From contig NZ_CP117677.1 of NCBI RefSeq assembly GCF_028622835.1, forward strand, positions 310,001 through 374,000: DNA of 64,000 bases. Reading direction: 5' to 3'. The position numbers and the translations under genes were made by a program. Below are positions 9,103 through 18,835 of the stretch, piece after piece. The DNA is from Caloramator sp. mosi_1. GTDB taxonomy: Bacteria > Bacillota > Clostridia > Clostridiales > Caloramatoraceae. Below the pieces are notes generated by a model. The model was not told where the DNA came from, did no database searches, and saw nothing but the letters and a program-made list of their open reading frames with translations. Each line of letters opens with the position of its first letter. Positions within the stretch are counted from its first letter, which is position 1.

Positions 9103-9181
9103 TTAAATTAATTCCCTTTAGTGCATCACTTTTTGTATCATTAATACAATAACTCTTTTTCAAATTTTTAATTTCAATCAC
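9103..9181 (-). pseudogene. metN: 5' fragment of a metN-like ABC ATPase, cut by the IS
   Basis: The GTG at 9181 with AAAGGAGT upstream encodes VIEIKNLKKSY and then DALKGINL, the conserved first strand of an ABC ATPase, ending at the IS1380-like right end after about 26 codons. The Walker A and everything downstream are missing, and DNA on the far side of the IS (7235-7425) does not continue it. The SAM riboswitch directly upstream identifies it as a methionine-uptake ATPase, MetN. This is a true truncation, not an indel artefact. Confidence 0.75.
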
Positions 9182-9253
9182 ACTAACACTCCTTTACAAA
9201 TATAAAATTGTTATTTTATTGTATAAATTATATATTTTTCCTAAATGTATAAT

Positions 9254-9382
9254 AAAAAACCTCTTGATGAAAGAGGCACTCCTCTCTCATCTTTCAGCTT
9301 TCGCTGCAGGATTTGGCACCTTGCCTTCGCAGGTTGCCGGGTTTCATCGGGCCAGTCCCTCCACCTCTCTTGATAAGAGCAT
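9254..9382 (-). promoter_or_regulatory. SAM-I (S-box) riboswitch with terminator
   Basis: Read on the - strand: CTTATCAAGAGAGG, then GTGGAGGGACTGGCCC, GATGAAACCCGGCAACC, an internal GCAGCGAAAGCTG hairpin, and the closing GATGAGAGAGG. An intrinsic terminator (CCTCTTTCATCAAGAGG then TTTTTT, about 9254-9275) follows. These are the signature blocks of the S-box aptamer, which terminates transcription when SAM is abundant. It now controls only the metN fragment and then the back of the IS. Confidence 0.93.
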
Positions 9383-9403
9383 TTTATTTAATTCTTGATT
9401 TAG

Positions 9404-9432
9404 ATTATATAAACAATTGCAGGTTTTGTCAA
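9404..9432 (-). promoter_or_regulatory. sigma-A promoter of the SAM riboswitch transcript
   Basis: Consensus TTGACA (complement of 9427-9432) and TATAAT (complement of 9404-9409) with exactly 17 bp between them, just upstream of the S-box leader. An unusually perfect promoter for this window. Confidence 0.85.
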
Positions 9433-9485
9433 CACTATTTTTCATTTTTTGTTTTTTATGATTAAAAAATCATTCTATAAATTTT

Positions 9486-9549
9486 AGCCCCTTGAAATGA
9501 ATTTCAATAGGCTGTTGCTTTAAATGCCAATAAAATCCTTCAAGGGGCT
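9486..9549. repeat. short palindromic repeat (copy B) at a gene 3' end
   Basis: AGCCCCTTGAA (9486 onward) and TTCAAGGGGCT (to 9549) are the inner arms of the repeat family at 5501, 31350 and 39431. The outer TGTTGA ends are absent. It lies 29 bp past the stop of the DUF5667 gene and would form a stable hairpin. Confidence 0.65.
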
Positions 9550-9577
9550 ACTCAAATCAAAATCATTCAGTTTTATA

Positions 9578-10600
9578 TTATTCCTCTTTTCCTTGATCTT
9601 CTGTTGCATTATTTTGCTGAAGATCTGTTTTCATACCTTCTTTTTACTTTTTCTTTCTTCAAACCTCTGTTTTATTTTCTCCCTCTTTTCCTTTACCTTT
9701 TCCTTTATCACTTCTTTTCTTACTTCTTCTTTTATTTCATTTTTACTTCCTTAACATCCTTTTTATTTATTAAGTTTCTGTTTAGTTCTCTTTCAACCTG
9801 CTTTGCTTCTTCCTTTGTAATTGTTCCATTCTTTACTTCTTCCTTTAAAACTTCCCTTGTTTGCTTTCTTAATTCATTTCTTGTTTTTACAACTTCCCTT
9901 GCCTGTTCTCTTAGTTGTTTCATTTCCTCTTTCTTAGACTCAAGTGCTGTTTGAGCTTGTTTTAGAGCTTCTTCTGCCTTTTTATTTCCTCTTCATTATT
10001 TGATTCCTTTGCTAACTCTAATGCCTTTTTGCTTCAATTGCCTGTTTTCTTATATTAAACATCTCTTGCTTTTTGTTTATTATACTTAATACTGTCTCCT
10101 TTTTTGTGTCTGAAGTTCAATAACATTTTGTATTGTTGGCTTTGCATTGTCTGATACCTTTTCTTGTATTTTAGTTAAAACTTCAATTGAATTCTTATAT
10201 CTTGTTTCTATTCTATTTTTTAATTCATTAACTTTTTCTTCTACTTCTTTTTAACTTCCTCATCCTTTTGTTCTTCAGATACTATATTTTGTACTATCTC
10301 CTGTGCATCATTCATCTTATTTTGATACTCTTCTACAGTGGTCTTCACAAGCTCTTCCTTACCTTCCTCTGCCATAACCTGTGCCTCTACAAGTCTCTCC
10401 TCTGCAACATCCGCTGTAACTTCTGCCTTTTTCTCTTCATCAAAAGTTAATGAGATTTTTACTTCATCAATAAGCTTATCTACAGGATAAAGAATGCTGT
10501 CTGGTGTTATTCCAGCATCTACACCTTGAACATCCGCCTTTGCTATTGTAATATTAAACATAAGTAATAGTGCTGTTGAAAATGCTAAATACTTTTTCAA
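9578..10600 (-). CDS. exported coiled-coil protein with DUF5667 domain (frameshifted)
   Basis: The start ATG at 10600 gives a signal peptide (MKKYLAFSTALLLMFNITIA, then KADVQ), then the DUF5667-type segment with GITPDSILYPVDKLIDEVK at about residues 30-50. A long Lys/Glu-rich helical tail follows (VKTRNELRKQTREVLKEEV), ending near 9578 with EDQGKEE. Total length is about 340 residues once several indels (near 10255, 10110, 10030, 9985 and 9750) are bridged. The domain's function is not established; it is common in Firmicutes near sigma/anti-sigma genes. Here it is divergent from sigI, 130 bp away, hinting at shared control. Confidence 0.7.
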
Positions 10601-10732
10601 TTTTATCTACCTCCCTAAATTTTAGTTTTCACCTATTAATACGTCTGTTTTATTTTTTTAGGGGGCTAAAATAAATTTTTTACCCTATAAAAAATTATAT
10701 TTTTTCGTATTATTTAATGAAAGGGGAAGAAG

Positions 10733-11389
10733 ATGCTGCAGGACAGAGACAAATTAATAGAGCAAAATAAAGATTTTATATATAAAATCGCGTCAAGTAT
10801 ATGTAAAAGAAGACTCTCCTGGGAAAATGATGATGAGCTTAGTATCGCACTTATTGCTTTTAACAAATCTATAGAAACCTACGATAAAAAAAGGGCAATT
10901 TTTTCTCCTATGCAAAAATGATAATTAAAAATGCACTTATAGATTATTTCAGAAAATGTACAAAAACATAAGTGTTTATCTTGGAGATGAAGAACTTATT
11001 ACATTAGAGCATAAAAGTTCAATTGAGAGGTATGAAATAGAGGAAGAAAACAAAATAAGGGCTCAGGAAATAGCATTATTCACATTAAAGCTAAAGGAGT
11101 ATGGAATAAGTTTCTCTGACCTTGTTAACAATTCCCCAAACATAAGGATACAAGAGAGGAGTTAATTAATGTTGCCTTTTTAGTATCAAGGCAACCTAAT
11201 ATTGTTGAAAAACTAAGCAAAACAAAACAACTTCCAATTAAGCAAATTTGCCTATTAACTACAAAGAGTGAAAAATTTATAGAAAAATGGAGAAGGTATT
11301 TAATAGCACTTATTTTAATTTTAATAGATAGTGACTTAATGTATTTAAGGTCATACCTTAATATAAAGGTAGGTGATAAAAATGATTAA
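10733..11389 (+). CDS. sigI: RNA polymerase sigma factor SigI (frameshifted)
   Basis: SigI is an alternative sigma factor, heat- or polysaccharide-responsive in Firmicutes. The start ATG at 10733 follows GGGGAAGAAG. MLQDRDKLIEQNKDFIYKIASS matches the sigma-2 region, continuing NDDELSIALIAFNKSIETYD and then MIIKNALIDYFRK. The SigI-specific C-terminal half has EKLSKTKQLPIKQIC and KWRRYLIALILILI. Indels near 10918 and 11152 split it. The stop overlaps the rsgI start (ATGATTAA), so the two are translationally coupled. Length is about 220 residues. SigI normally autoregulates; no promoter was assigned. Confidence 0.88.
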
Positions 11390-12218
11390 AAAGGAATTAT
11401 TGTTGAGGTTAATGGGAAAGACGCTGTTCTATTTACTCAAACAGGTGAATTTATAAAATTTAGGTCTAAAGAAAAGGTAGAAATAGGTCAAGAGTACACA
11501 TATAAAAAGACTGATTTAAAACCACTTTTAATAGCGGCTTCGCTTCTTTTATGTATATTACTTGGTTCTTTTGTTACAATATACAACCAAGTTTATGCGT
11601 CTATAACCGTTACAATAAACCCTCAATTTAAAATAGATGTTAATAGGTTCAACAGGATTATAAATGTAGTTCCCCTAAACAAAGATGCAGAAAATATATT
11701 AGCTTCTGTTAAATTAAGAAACAAAAATGTAGACGATGGGCTTATCTTAGTTATAAAAAAGCCAAAGAAAAGAAATATATAACCGAGGAATACTATAACA
11801 ATAAAAGTAAAAGAATTAATATAGAGATAAATAAAGGTGATGTAAAATTAACTAAATTTACATCGGAACTAAAAAGAGAAAAATTAAATTTTGAAAAGGT
11901 TTATGTTAAGCTACAAAAATCCAAGAAAAAAGAAATAACCGTGAGTTAATAAAGGAAAAACTGCAGGAAAAGAATATGCCTATTCAAAACCGTAAAAATG
12001 ATAATAATCAGAAGGAAAATAATAAGAAGAAGGATCTAAGAGATACTACGAATAGTTTCAATAAAGGAGATAATGCCGATAGTTCAATTAAAGAAAAAGT
12101 AAAGGAAAAGATAAAAGATAAAATTAAAGAAGAGATAAAAAATAAAAGAAACGAAACCATACAAAATAAGATTCCACCAAAACTTCAAAATAGATTAAGG
12201 GACAAAAAGCAAAATTAG
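11382..12218 (+). CDS. rsgI: anti-sigma-I factor RsgI with Lys/Glu-rich tail (frameshifted)
   Basis: The start ATG at 11382 overlaps the sigI stop. The N-terminal RsgI domain (GIIVEVNGKDAVLFTQTGEF) is cytoplasmic and binds SigI. One transmembrane helix (LLIAASLLLCILLGSFVTIY, about residues 50-70) follows, then an extracellular region with VTINPQFKIDVNRFNRI. The C-terminus is a hydrophilic Lys/Glu/Asn tail (KEKVKEKIKDKIKEEIKNKR), not the carbohydrate-binding domain seen in cellulolytic clostridia. Indels near 11395, 11755 and 11950 break the frame. It ends at a strong terminator. The tail resembles the helix-rich end of the neighbouring DUF5667 protein, a possible partner. Confidence 0.82.
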
Positions 12219-12222
12219 GATT

Positions 12223-12245
12223 AAGGGGTTTAAATAACCCCTTTT
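12223..12245. terminator. terminator of sigI-rsgI, shared with convergent patatin gene
   Basis: AAGGGGTT / AACCCCTT with a 5-nt loop followed by TT. The last codons of the convergent lipase gene lie within it. Confidence 0.8.
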
Positions 12246-12981
12246 GCATACTGATATCCTAAATTAAATAGGTTGGTACAAAACTCACTTGTGAAATTTA
12301 CTGTATCCTCTGGTTTTACTTCAAAATTAGGTAATAAAACAACAATGTCTTCTTTTTATAAAATTGGTATATATACTCTGGTACTTGAAAATCATTGGAT
12401 AGTGCAATTATAAAAATTTTATCTACCCTATCATTAATAAAGGGTTTGAGTAAACAATTATTAAGTATTCCTCCATCTAACTTATATCCATCATATTTGC
12501 CCTCCTGAAGGTCTATCTTAAACTGTTCAAATAATATTTTAGCACTAACCTTATCAGGTTCACCATCATAGTTGTAGGGCAATAACGAACTTGCCTTTAC
12601 AGCCTCTAAGGCCTTCTCTTTATCAAAATTTTTAATATCTACAACAACTTCACTTATACTACAACCCTTAACCTCAACATAATTTACATAAAAAGAATCA
12701 ATACTGTTATCATATCCCTCAAGTTTTTCTAATTCCTGAATAACTCTTCTATTTTCTACAACCATATTCAAAGAATCGAAATATTTGTTCATACACATAC
12801 TAAGCCAAAAACTATACATCTCTTCATAGGCATTCTTTAGCATAAAATACCCATTTACTGCACCTATAGAAGTTCCTGTAACAACCGAAAAGTTAAAACC
12901 CTTTTCCTTAAAATATTTTAGTATTCCTGCTTCATAGGCGCCCTTTGCACCACCACCTGTTAAACATAAGCCATATCTCAT
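12230..12981 (-). CDS. patatin-like phospholipase
   Basis: Ser/Asp-dyad lipid acyl hydrolase of the patatin family. GGGAKGAYEAG (oxyanion hole) is at residues 9-19, the nucleophile elbow GTSIG near residue 36, and the catalytic Asp in LDGG near residue 170. The start ATG is at 12981. A poly-A indel near 12352 displaces the end; corrected, the product continues EDIVVLLPNFEVKPED and ends YQYAKGVI near 12230, about 250 residues. No signal peptide, so cytoplasmic or membrane-associated. Substrate unknown. Confidence 0.85.
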
Positions 12982-13183
12982 TTTCTCACCCCCATCTTTC
13001 TTAAGAATATTATATCAAATTTATGAATTTTTGTAATGATTGGTATAACTTTTAACTATTTGTTCATAAAAATATGTCGAATTGTGTGTCAAAAACACAG
13101 AGAACGAATAATATGTATTAGGAAAAAGTAATAAACTAAAAAGTTGTTAATAGAACATAGCTAAAAGAAAGGTGGTGAACAGT

Positions 13184-13438
13184 ATGAACAACTGCTGTGA
13201 TTTCAGTTATAATCCTTGCTGCTCTATTAAAAATATACTTGAGATGTTAAGAGGACAGTGCTGTATAATTGTATTAAAAAATGGTAGAGCTGAATGTGTA
13301 AAGGTTTTAACAGTTTGTGATAATATATTAGTATGTGAAATTGCAGGATGTGGTTGCCCAGTTAAGTTTGTAGACATCCACTGTATATGTGAGGTAATCA
13401 CTGACTGTAGAAAGGTTTTAGGTGCTTTCCTTAAATAA
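13184..13438 (+). CDS. small cysteine-rich protein, possible spore-coat component
   Basis: This 84-residue protein has 14 cysteines, including three CC pairs (NNCCD, NPCCS, GQCCI) and a GCGC motif. There is no signal peptide or obvious metal-cluster spacing. The start ATG at 13184 follows AAAGGTGGTGA; in-frame GTGs at 13172 and 13175 are part of that ribosome site. Its size and cysteine density resemble disulfide-crosslinked spore coat or exosporium proteins, and it lies next to the gerABC operon, but this role is inferred. It is followed by a strong terminator. Confidence 0.75.
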   Translation: MNNCCDFSYNPCCSIKNILEMLRGQCCIIVLKNGRAECVKVLTVCDNILVCEIAGCGCPVKFVDIHCICEVITDCRKVLGAFLK

Positions 13439-13443
13439 CACTT

Positions 13444-13469
13444 AAGCGGCAATAATGCCGCTTTTTTAT
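13444..13469 (+). terminator. terminator of the cysteine-rich gene
   Basis: AAGCGGCA - ATAA - TGCCGCTT (13444-13463) followed by TTTTATT. It also overlaps the end of the convergent gerC. Confidence 0.88.
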
Positions 13470-14556
13470 TTATACCTTCCTGTAGACCTAATCTTTGTAT
13501 TAATCACAACCTCTATTTCACTATCCTTAAAGGATTCTCTTATCTTATCTTCATTTTCACGTCCATATTTTGCTATTGCATATTTTTGTATATCAAATAC
13601 ATCAATTTCATAATCATTCTTTGCTCTCTCTACTATTTTATTAAGATTTTCAATTAAATTATTCGTTAATTGCACTTCTATTTCATCTAAAATCTTCTCT
13701 ACGTCATTCTCTTCATTAAAATTAAATGTATTAAGTTTGATTTCTCCTTGAAGGCTTAATTTAATTGTGTATTTCAATTTTCCATCTGCCTTATCAACAT
13801 AAACCTTCCTCTTAGTAATGCATTCAACATCAACGGCACTTTTATAATCCTCCATCACTAATGAAATATTTCCTTTTACATCAGAATTTCTAAGCATATT
13901 TACATAAACAGCCTCTTCAATAGGAATTATTTTTTTAGTCTGTCTTTATCAAAAACAGCTATTCCTGCTATCCTTATTGTTGAATCTTTTTTTCGATAAC
14001 AGGTATTACAATATTTCTTCCCTCTTGATAATACATATTGGCTAAATCCTTAACACCCGCATTATTGGTAAAAAGTTTGCACTGTAGGAAGCCTCAATAA
14101 GCTCCTTAACTTCATCTGCCATTGTACTTTCTTCCTTTGGTGTTTGTGCAAATATATCTTTACAGCTTCCCTTTGACACAACCATAATTGTATTTAGGTT
14201 TCTCTCTTGATCTCTAATGCAGGTATCAATTATATCTTTAATACCTAATTTAGCCCTCTCTTCACTTATAACATAGGCTCTAATTGTACCTAATAAGTAA
14301 TTCTTCTTTAAATTTAACTGCCTATAGCTGTTTGCATCATATATAGTTTTTCCAACCTCTAAGCTAACACCTCTATCAATTTCCCTTTGACCTCTAAAGA
14401 CTAAATACTCTGCAATATTTTCTATCTTCTTTTTATCATCTGAAGTATCAAAACCAATTCCTACTATAACAGATAGCTTTTCAACAGGTACTTTGTTGTA
14501 GCATCCAGTAAGTAACAACATAAAAATTAGTACTATACATATTTTACTTTTTTCAT
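13466..14556 (-). CDS. gerC: spore germination lipoprotein GerC (frameshifted)
   Basis: C-subunit lipoprotein of a germinant receptor in the inner spore membrane. The start at 14556 (MKKSKICIVLIFMLLLTGC after restoring one A in the start-proximal A-run) gives a signal peptide with lipobox LLTGC. Conserved Ger(x)C features follow: VPVEKLSVIVGIGFD, YLVFRGQRE and LGTIRAYVISEERAK. The C-terminal domain ends VINTKIRSTGRYK. Further indels lie near 14070, 13990 and 13935. Expected length is about 360 residues. The first codons overlap the gerB stop, so it is translationally coupled. Without the indel correction it reads as a GerB-GerC fusion, which is spurious. Confidence 0.88.
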
Positions 14557-15620
14557 ACCTTTTCACCTTCTTATATAGGCTCAACACATACGCAACCACA
14601 AGCCAAATTAATATGAAACCTACTAAGTAGGGCATTATTTTATCAGTTAAATTACTTCTTTTGTATTCAGGAACCATTAATAAAGAGACAGTTGCAACAA
14701 TTAAAGAAGATATAATGCAGGATTTTTTATAGGATATCTTGGTTGCCTCTGAAAAAAATATGTTGCTCCAAAGTGCATACAGGCTGCAGTTTGGAATATT
14801 TTATTACCCCAAATAAATATAAAGAGGGGTTCAAAATTTGAGATAACTGGGATCTCAGTTGTTGCAACAAGATATAAGAAGGGGTATTGAAGTTGTGAAG
14901 TAAGCCTCCAGCCCATATAAAGTATAGTTACAATTGTAATAAAGGTATATAGAACTGTTGTAAATATGCAGGCTGTAATTCCTGCCCCTTTGCTCCAATT
15001 TTATTTGTAATCATTGGTATTATTGCAATGGAAAGCTCAACTCCTGAATATGCAAAAAGGTTGTAGGTACTGCAGTAAACAATGAACCATAGTTGTTTAC
15101 TAAAGGTAGAACATTTGTAACATCACCTTTGTTTATAAAATAAATAGGAATTAAAAATATAAATATAGTTAGATAAAAAACGAGTTCACTCAACCTTGCA
15201 ACTATCTTTAGTCCATCAACTGAATTGTAGTAAATTAAAAGGGCTGTTAAAAATATGAGTACATATGGTGACAAAAATTTAACAGTAGAGAAGGTAAGCT
15301 CATTAGCAAGTCCTGATATTACTGCACCTTCAAGAAATAAAAAGTTTAAAGAAAATATAATTGTAAATATCTTTGTTAAAAACTTTCCAAAAATCTCTTC
15401 ACTTGCCTGTGTGTATTCAACAAAATTTAAGTTTTTATATATTTCGTAGCTTAACACAACACAAAGTATTGGATATATCCCTGCGATAATTACAGCAATC
15501 CACCCAGACTGCTGTGCCTTTTTGTAACACCAGCTGCTAAACTAATTACCCCAATTCCTATCATTGCACTTTGAATTACAAAAAGTATTGGTTTCTTGTT
15601 ATTGTATTATTTTTATTCAT
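14544..15620 (-). CDS. gerB: spore germination permease GerB (frameshifted)
   Basis: B-subunit of a GerA-type receptor, an APC-superfamily membrane protein of about ten helices that binds the germinant amino acid or nucleoside. The start ATG at 15620 follows AGGAGG (MNKNNTITRNQYF). Membrane segments include SAMIGIGVISLAAGV, IFTIIFSLNFLFLEG and LVFYLTIFIFLIPIYF; the last helix is MPYLVGFILIWLVVAYVLS. Indels near 15590, 15525, 15060 and 14745 fragment it. It overlaps gerA by 8 bp and gerC at its end. Length is about 360 residues. Confidence 0.88.
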
Positions 15621-17081
15621 CTTTATTCCTCCTAGATAAACTAGGTTTTAAACTAACCGGCTCACTAAATACTTTTCTTATATTGGCTCTTATAAATACA
15701 TCTCCAAAGTCCTTAAATCTTGATGGTGCCATAGGTGAAAAATATGGAATTCCAAAGGAATCAAGCTTAACTAATGCTACAAGTAAAATGTAAAATCCAA
15801 CTAATATACCATAAAATCCAAACATTTGTGCAAGTATAAGCAAAGGAAATCTTAAAAATCTAATACTTAAGGCCATTTGGTAATTAGGAATTAAAAATGT
15901 AGAGACAACTGTTATTGCAACCACAAAAAGTGTTGCGTGACTAACAAGATTGGCTCTTGTTGCCGCATCTCCAATAACAATACCACCAACTATTGCAAGG
16001 GTTGTTCCAACAGGATTGGGAAGCCTTACTCCTCCCTCTCTTAAAATTTCTATACAAAGTCCCATAGCAAGTATTTCTAAAAAGGTGGTAGTGGAATACC
16101 CTTTCTTGAGTCTATAATTACCATCATAAGCTGATATGGAAATAGCTCTGCATTATATAAAAGAAGGGTTAAATATATTGGACCTAATATCAAAACTGTA
16201 ATTACTGCCAAAAATCTTGTTATCCTTGAAAAGTTTGATATTACTAACCTTTCAGAATAATCCTCAAACCCTTGGAAAAACTCAACAAAAGTCGCAGGTA
16301 CAATTAATGCAGAGGGAGATTCTGCTGTAAATATTGCTGCCTTACCCTCTAATAAATCAAATACAACCTTATCAGGTCTCTCTGTGTTTTTGACTGGGGA
16401 AACAGATTATAGGGCCTTCTTTCGATAAATTGTTCAAATACTCCTGTTGTTAGCATTGCTGGTGCCTTAACAGTCAATACCCTTGAGCGAATCGTGCTTA
16501 AAAGCTCTTTATCTATTACATCGTCTAAATATACCAAGGCACATTCTGTTCTTGTCTTTTCACCTACAACAAACCTTTCAATCTTTAAGGAAGGGCTTTT
16601 TATCTTTCTCTGTATTAATGTTAAATTTAAGTTTATATTTTCTGTAAAACTCTCTCTTGTACCTAAAATAGATTTTTCTGATGTTGACTCCTGTATATCC
16701 CTATATTTTGGATTTATAGTATCTACAATCATTGCACTTTTTATCCCATCTACTATAACAGCAGTTTTACCGCTTAGCAATTCTTCCCCAATTTCCTTTG
16801 CATTGTTATTTAATCTAAAACTACTGATAATGAGGTATTTCTTAGATACTTCATACAAATCCTCTTCCTTTTTTATGTCTTTATCTACTTTATATAAAAA
16901 GGTTTTATAATTGCTTCTTCAACATAATTTTTATCAGCAAGTCCATCTAAAAAAAGGACGTAGGCACTTATTTTACCATTTATCAAAATTTCCTTTTAAT
17001 AAAATTGGTGTTTTGAGCAACATAATTTGATATCAAAGTTAAATTTTTATTGAAGTCCTCCACCAAAACCTGCTCAATCAT
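15613..17081 (-). CDS. gerA: spore germination protein GerA (frameshifted)
   Basis: A-subunit of the germinant receptor. The start ATG at 17081 follows GAGGTGAT. The soluble N-terminal domain includes MIEQVLVEDFNKNL, SGKTAVIVDGI, LGTRESFTENINLNL, RFVVGEKTRTECALVYL and QFIERRPYNLFPQ. The membrane domain follows with LREGGVRLPNPVGTTLAIVG and ALSIRFLRFPLLILA, ending RRNKDE. The conserved RESF and REGGVRLP signatures are diagnostic. Several indels (near 17000, 16910, 16370 and 16080) break it. It is first in the A-B-C operon. No convincing sigma-G promoter was found in 17082-17171, where an IS now lies directly upstream. Confidence 0.9.
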
Positions 17082-17171
17082 AATATCACCTCTATTTTTA
17101 GTTTTCCATTAAATTTCAAAATAATACCATAGAAATAAATACGAATTAAAATTTCACTAATGCTAAAAATA

Positions 17172-18808
17172 TAGATATGAGCATAATTAAATAAAAAATA
17201 AAACAACAAAAGTTAAATTATTACAATTTTTATTAAGCGTAGCTTAACTATCAAAAATGGAATTTAAATTGAAATGAAAGAAACAAAAAAGGGTAGACTA
17301 TCCCCTTGGTGAAATTGATGCTTAAAAATTTTGATATAACTTAGTTTAAGCTGTCCTTTTAATCCCGATAGGGATTTGTATTTATCAACACAGCCAGATT
17401 TTATAGCAGCAATTGCAATAGTTAAAAGACAAATATGTCCGATTGTATTTAGATTAGCAACAGAGTTAATATTTTTAACATAAGCTTGCTCAGTATTTAG
17501 ATTCTTCCATCTAGAATTGTATCTTTCAGATTCAGTTCTAAGACTGTATATTTTCTTGAAAAATATAGAATCACGATTTATGGAAGATCTATAATCAGTG
17601 CCAATACTTATGTATTTTACACAACCTCTGTTTTTCTTACCGTTAAAGAATTTTTCGTGGTTACATGGACATAAAGAATCATCTTTAGAAGTTCTAAAAG
17701 GACAGCAAAACTTTTGTTTAATATAGGAATCAAAATATTGTTTGCCATCTTTATGCATTGCTAATCCAGCATCGCATATTACATTACCTGTGGATGTTAA
17801 GTCTTTAGGCTTTCTTCCACGTTTATTTAATGCAATGAAAGCTATGACCTTTAAGGGTATTACGAATAAAGTCATGATTTTGCTTTGAATCATAGCCTTT
17901 ATCAGCAATAATATAACTACCTTTGAGTGGGAACCACTCATTTGTATCAGATAGGATTTCTGTAAAGTTAGAAATTTCATTGACATCAGCGGTTGTAGTA
18001 AATTCAGCAATGGGAAGACCAGAGATAGCATCACAAATAACATGATTTTTGTATCCCCAGTAGAATTCATATTTTTTCTTTGAATTATTAGGTTTATCTT
18101 CTGAAACTTGAACATTCATAGAGTTATTAGCAGTATGAACACCTAATTTACAATCTTTATCAGAAGAAGGCGGGTTATTTTTAGAAAACTTGTTATTTGC
18201 GAAGCATTTAGGATTATTAAATTTAGTGTTAGCTTTAACAGGCGTTGCATCAACTGATATAAAGTTGTTGTCAATAAATCCTAGTTCTTTAAGAATATTA
18301 ACTTGATTTTTCATGATTTCCTTAAGATAAGAGTTAGATAAATTTTTAATAAATCTCTGAAAAACTGAGTATGAAGGCAAAGGCTTAAGAATATTAAAAC
18401 CACAAAGCTGAGCAATGATTAGATTATTTTCTAGAAAATCTTTTAGGTCAGTAATTTTGCCGAACTTCTCACATTTCATAACAATAAAGGCTCTAAAAGA
18501 GCATGGCGAGAATAGCCATTAGGACCATATTTAGAAGGAATCCTATCGGGTAATATAGATAAATCAAGACTATCAAAGATTTTAGTATAAAAATTGATAA
18601 GTTTTTGAGAAGTAAAAAGTTCAATTATATTAAATATTTCTTGACGTTGGTACATAGAGATTTCCTCCTTATTGTTTTTGTATTATGTGTGGTTATATAG
18701 TATAATTCGACAAAAAGAGAGGAAATCCTATGACATAAATTTGAGTGATAAAAAATTTGGCCCTATCGGGCTAGTAAAATCAAGGTCTTTGAGTTATGCT
18801 CAAGGCTA
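17172..18808 (-). mobile_element. 1.64-kb insertion sequence, copy 1
   Basis: Bounded by imperfect inverted ends (TAGATATGAGCATAA at 17172; TAGCCTTGAGCATAA, complement, at 18808) and by a perfect 9-bp target duplication CTAAAAATA (17163-17171 and 18809-18817). It is nearly identical to 35268-36903 in the opposite orientation. Only three 1-bp differences were seen in the parts compared: a T-run, an A-run and CATAGC versus CATGC. It inserted between gerA and the BON-protein gene. Confidence 0.92.
17264..18655 (-). CDS. IS transposase, DDE type (copy 1, frameshifted)
   Basis: The start ATG at 18655 (MYQRQEIFNIIELF) follows AAGGAGGAAAT. DDE residues: Asp in ISVDATPVKAN, Asp in IIADKGYDS, Glu in RTESERYNSRWK. 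A zinc-like cysteine group occurs in CCPFRTSKDDSLCPC. The N-terminal region resembles DUF772-type transposase domains. The IS family is uncertain: IS4/IS5-like, with 9-bp duplications fitting either. One frameshift near 18490 is shared with copy 2; another near 17845 is unique here. The C-terminus runs on (GQLKLSYIKIF) compared with copy 2 because of a 1-bp A-run difference. Confidence 0.85.
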
Positions 18809-18835
18809 CTAAAAATATTATAAAGGGGTGATATT

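Noticed and set aside
14042-14677. GerB-GerC fusion protein
   Set aside because: The in-frame join is created by one missing A at the gerC start. Restoring it gives normal overlapping gerB stop and gerC start with lipobox.
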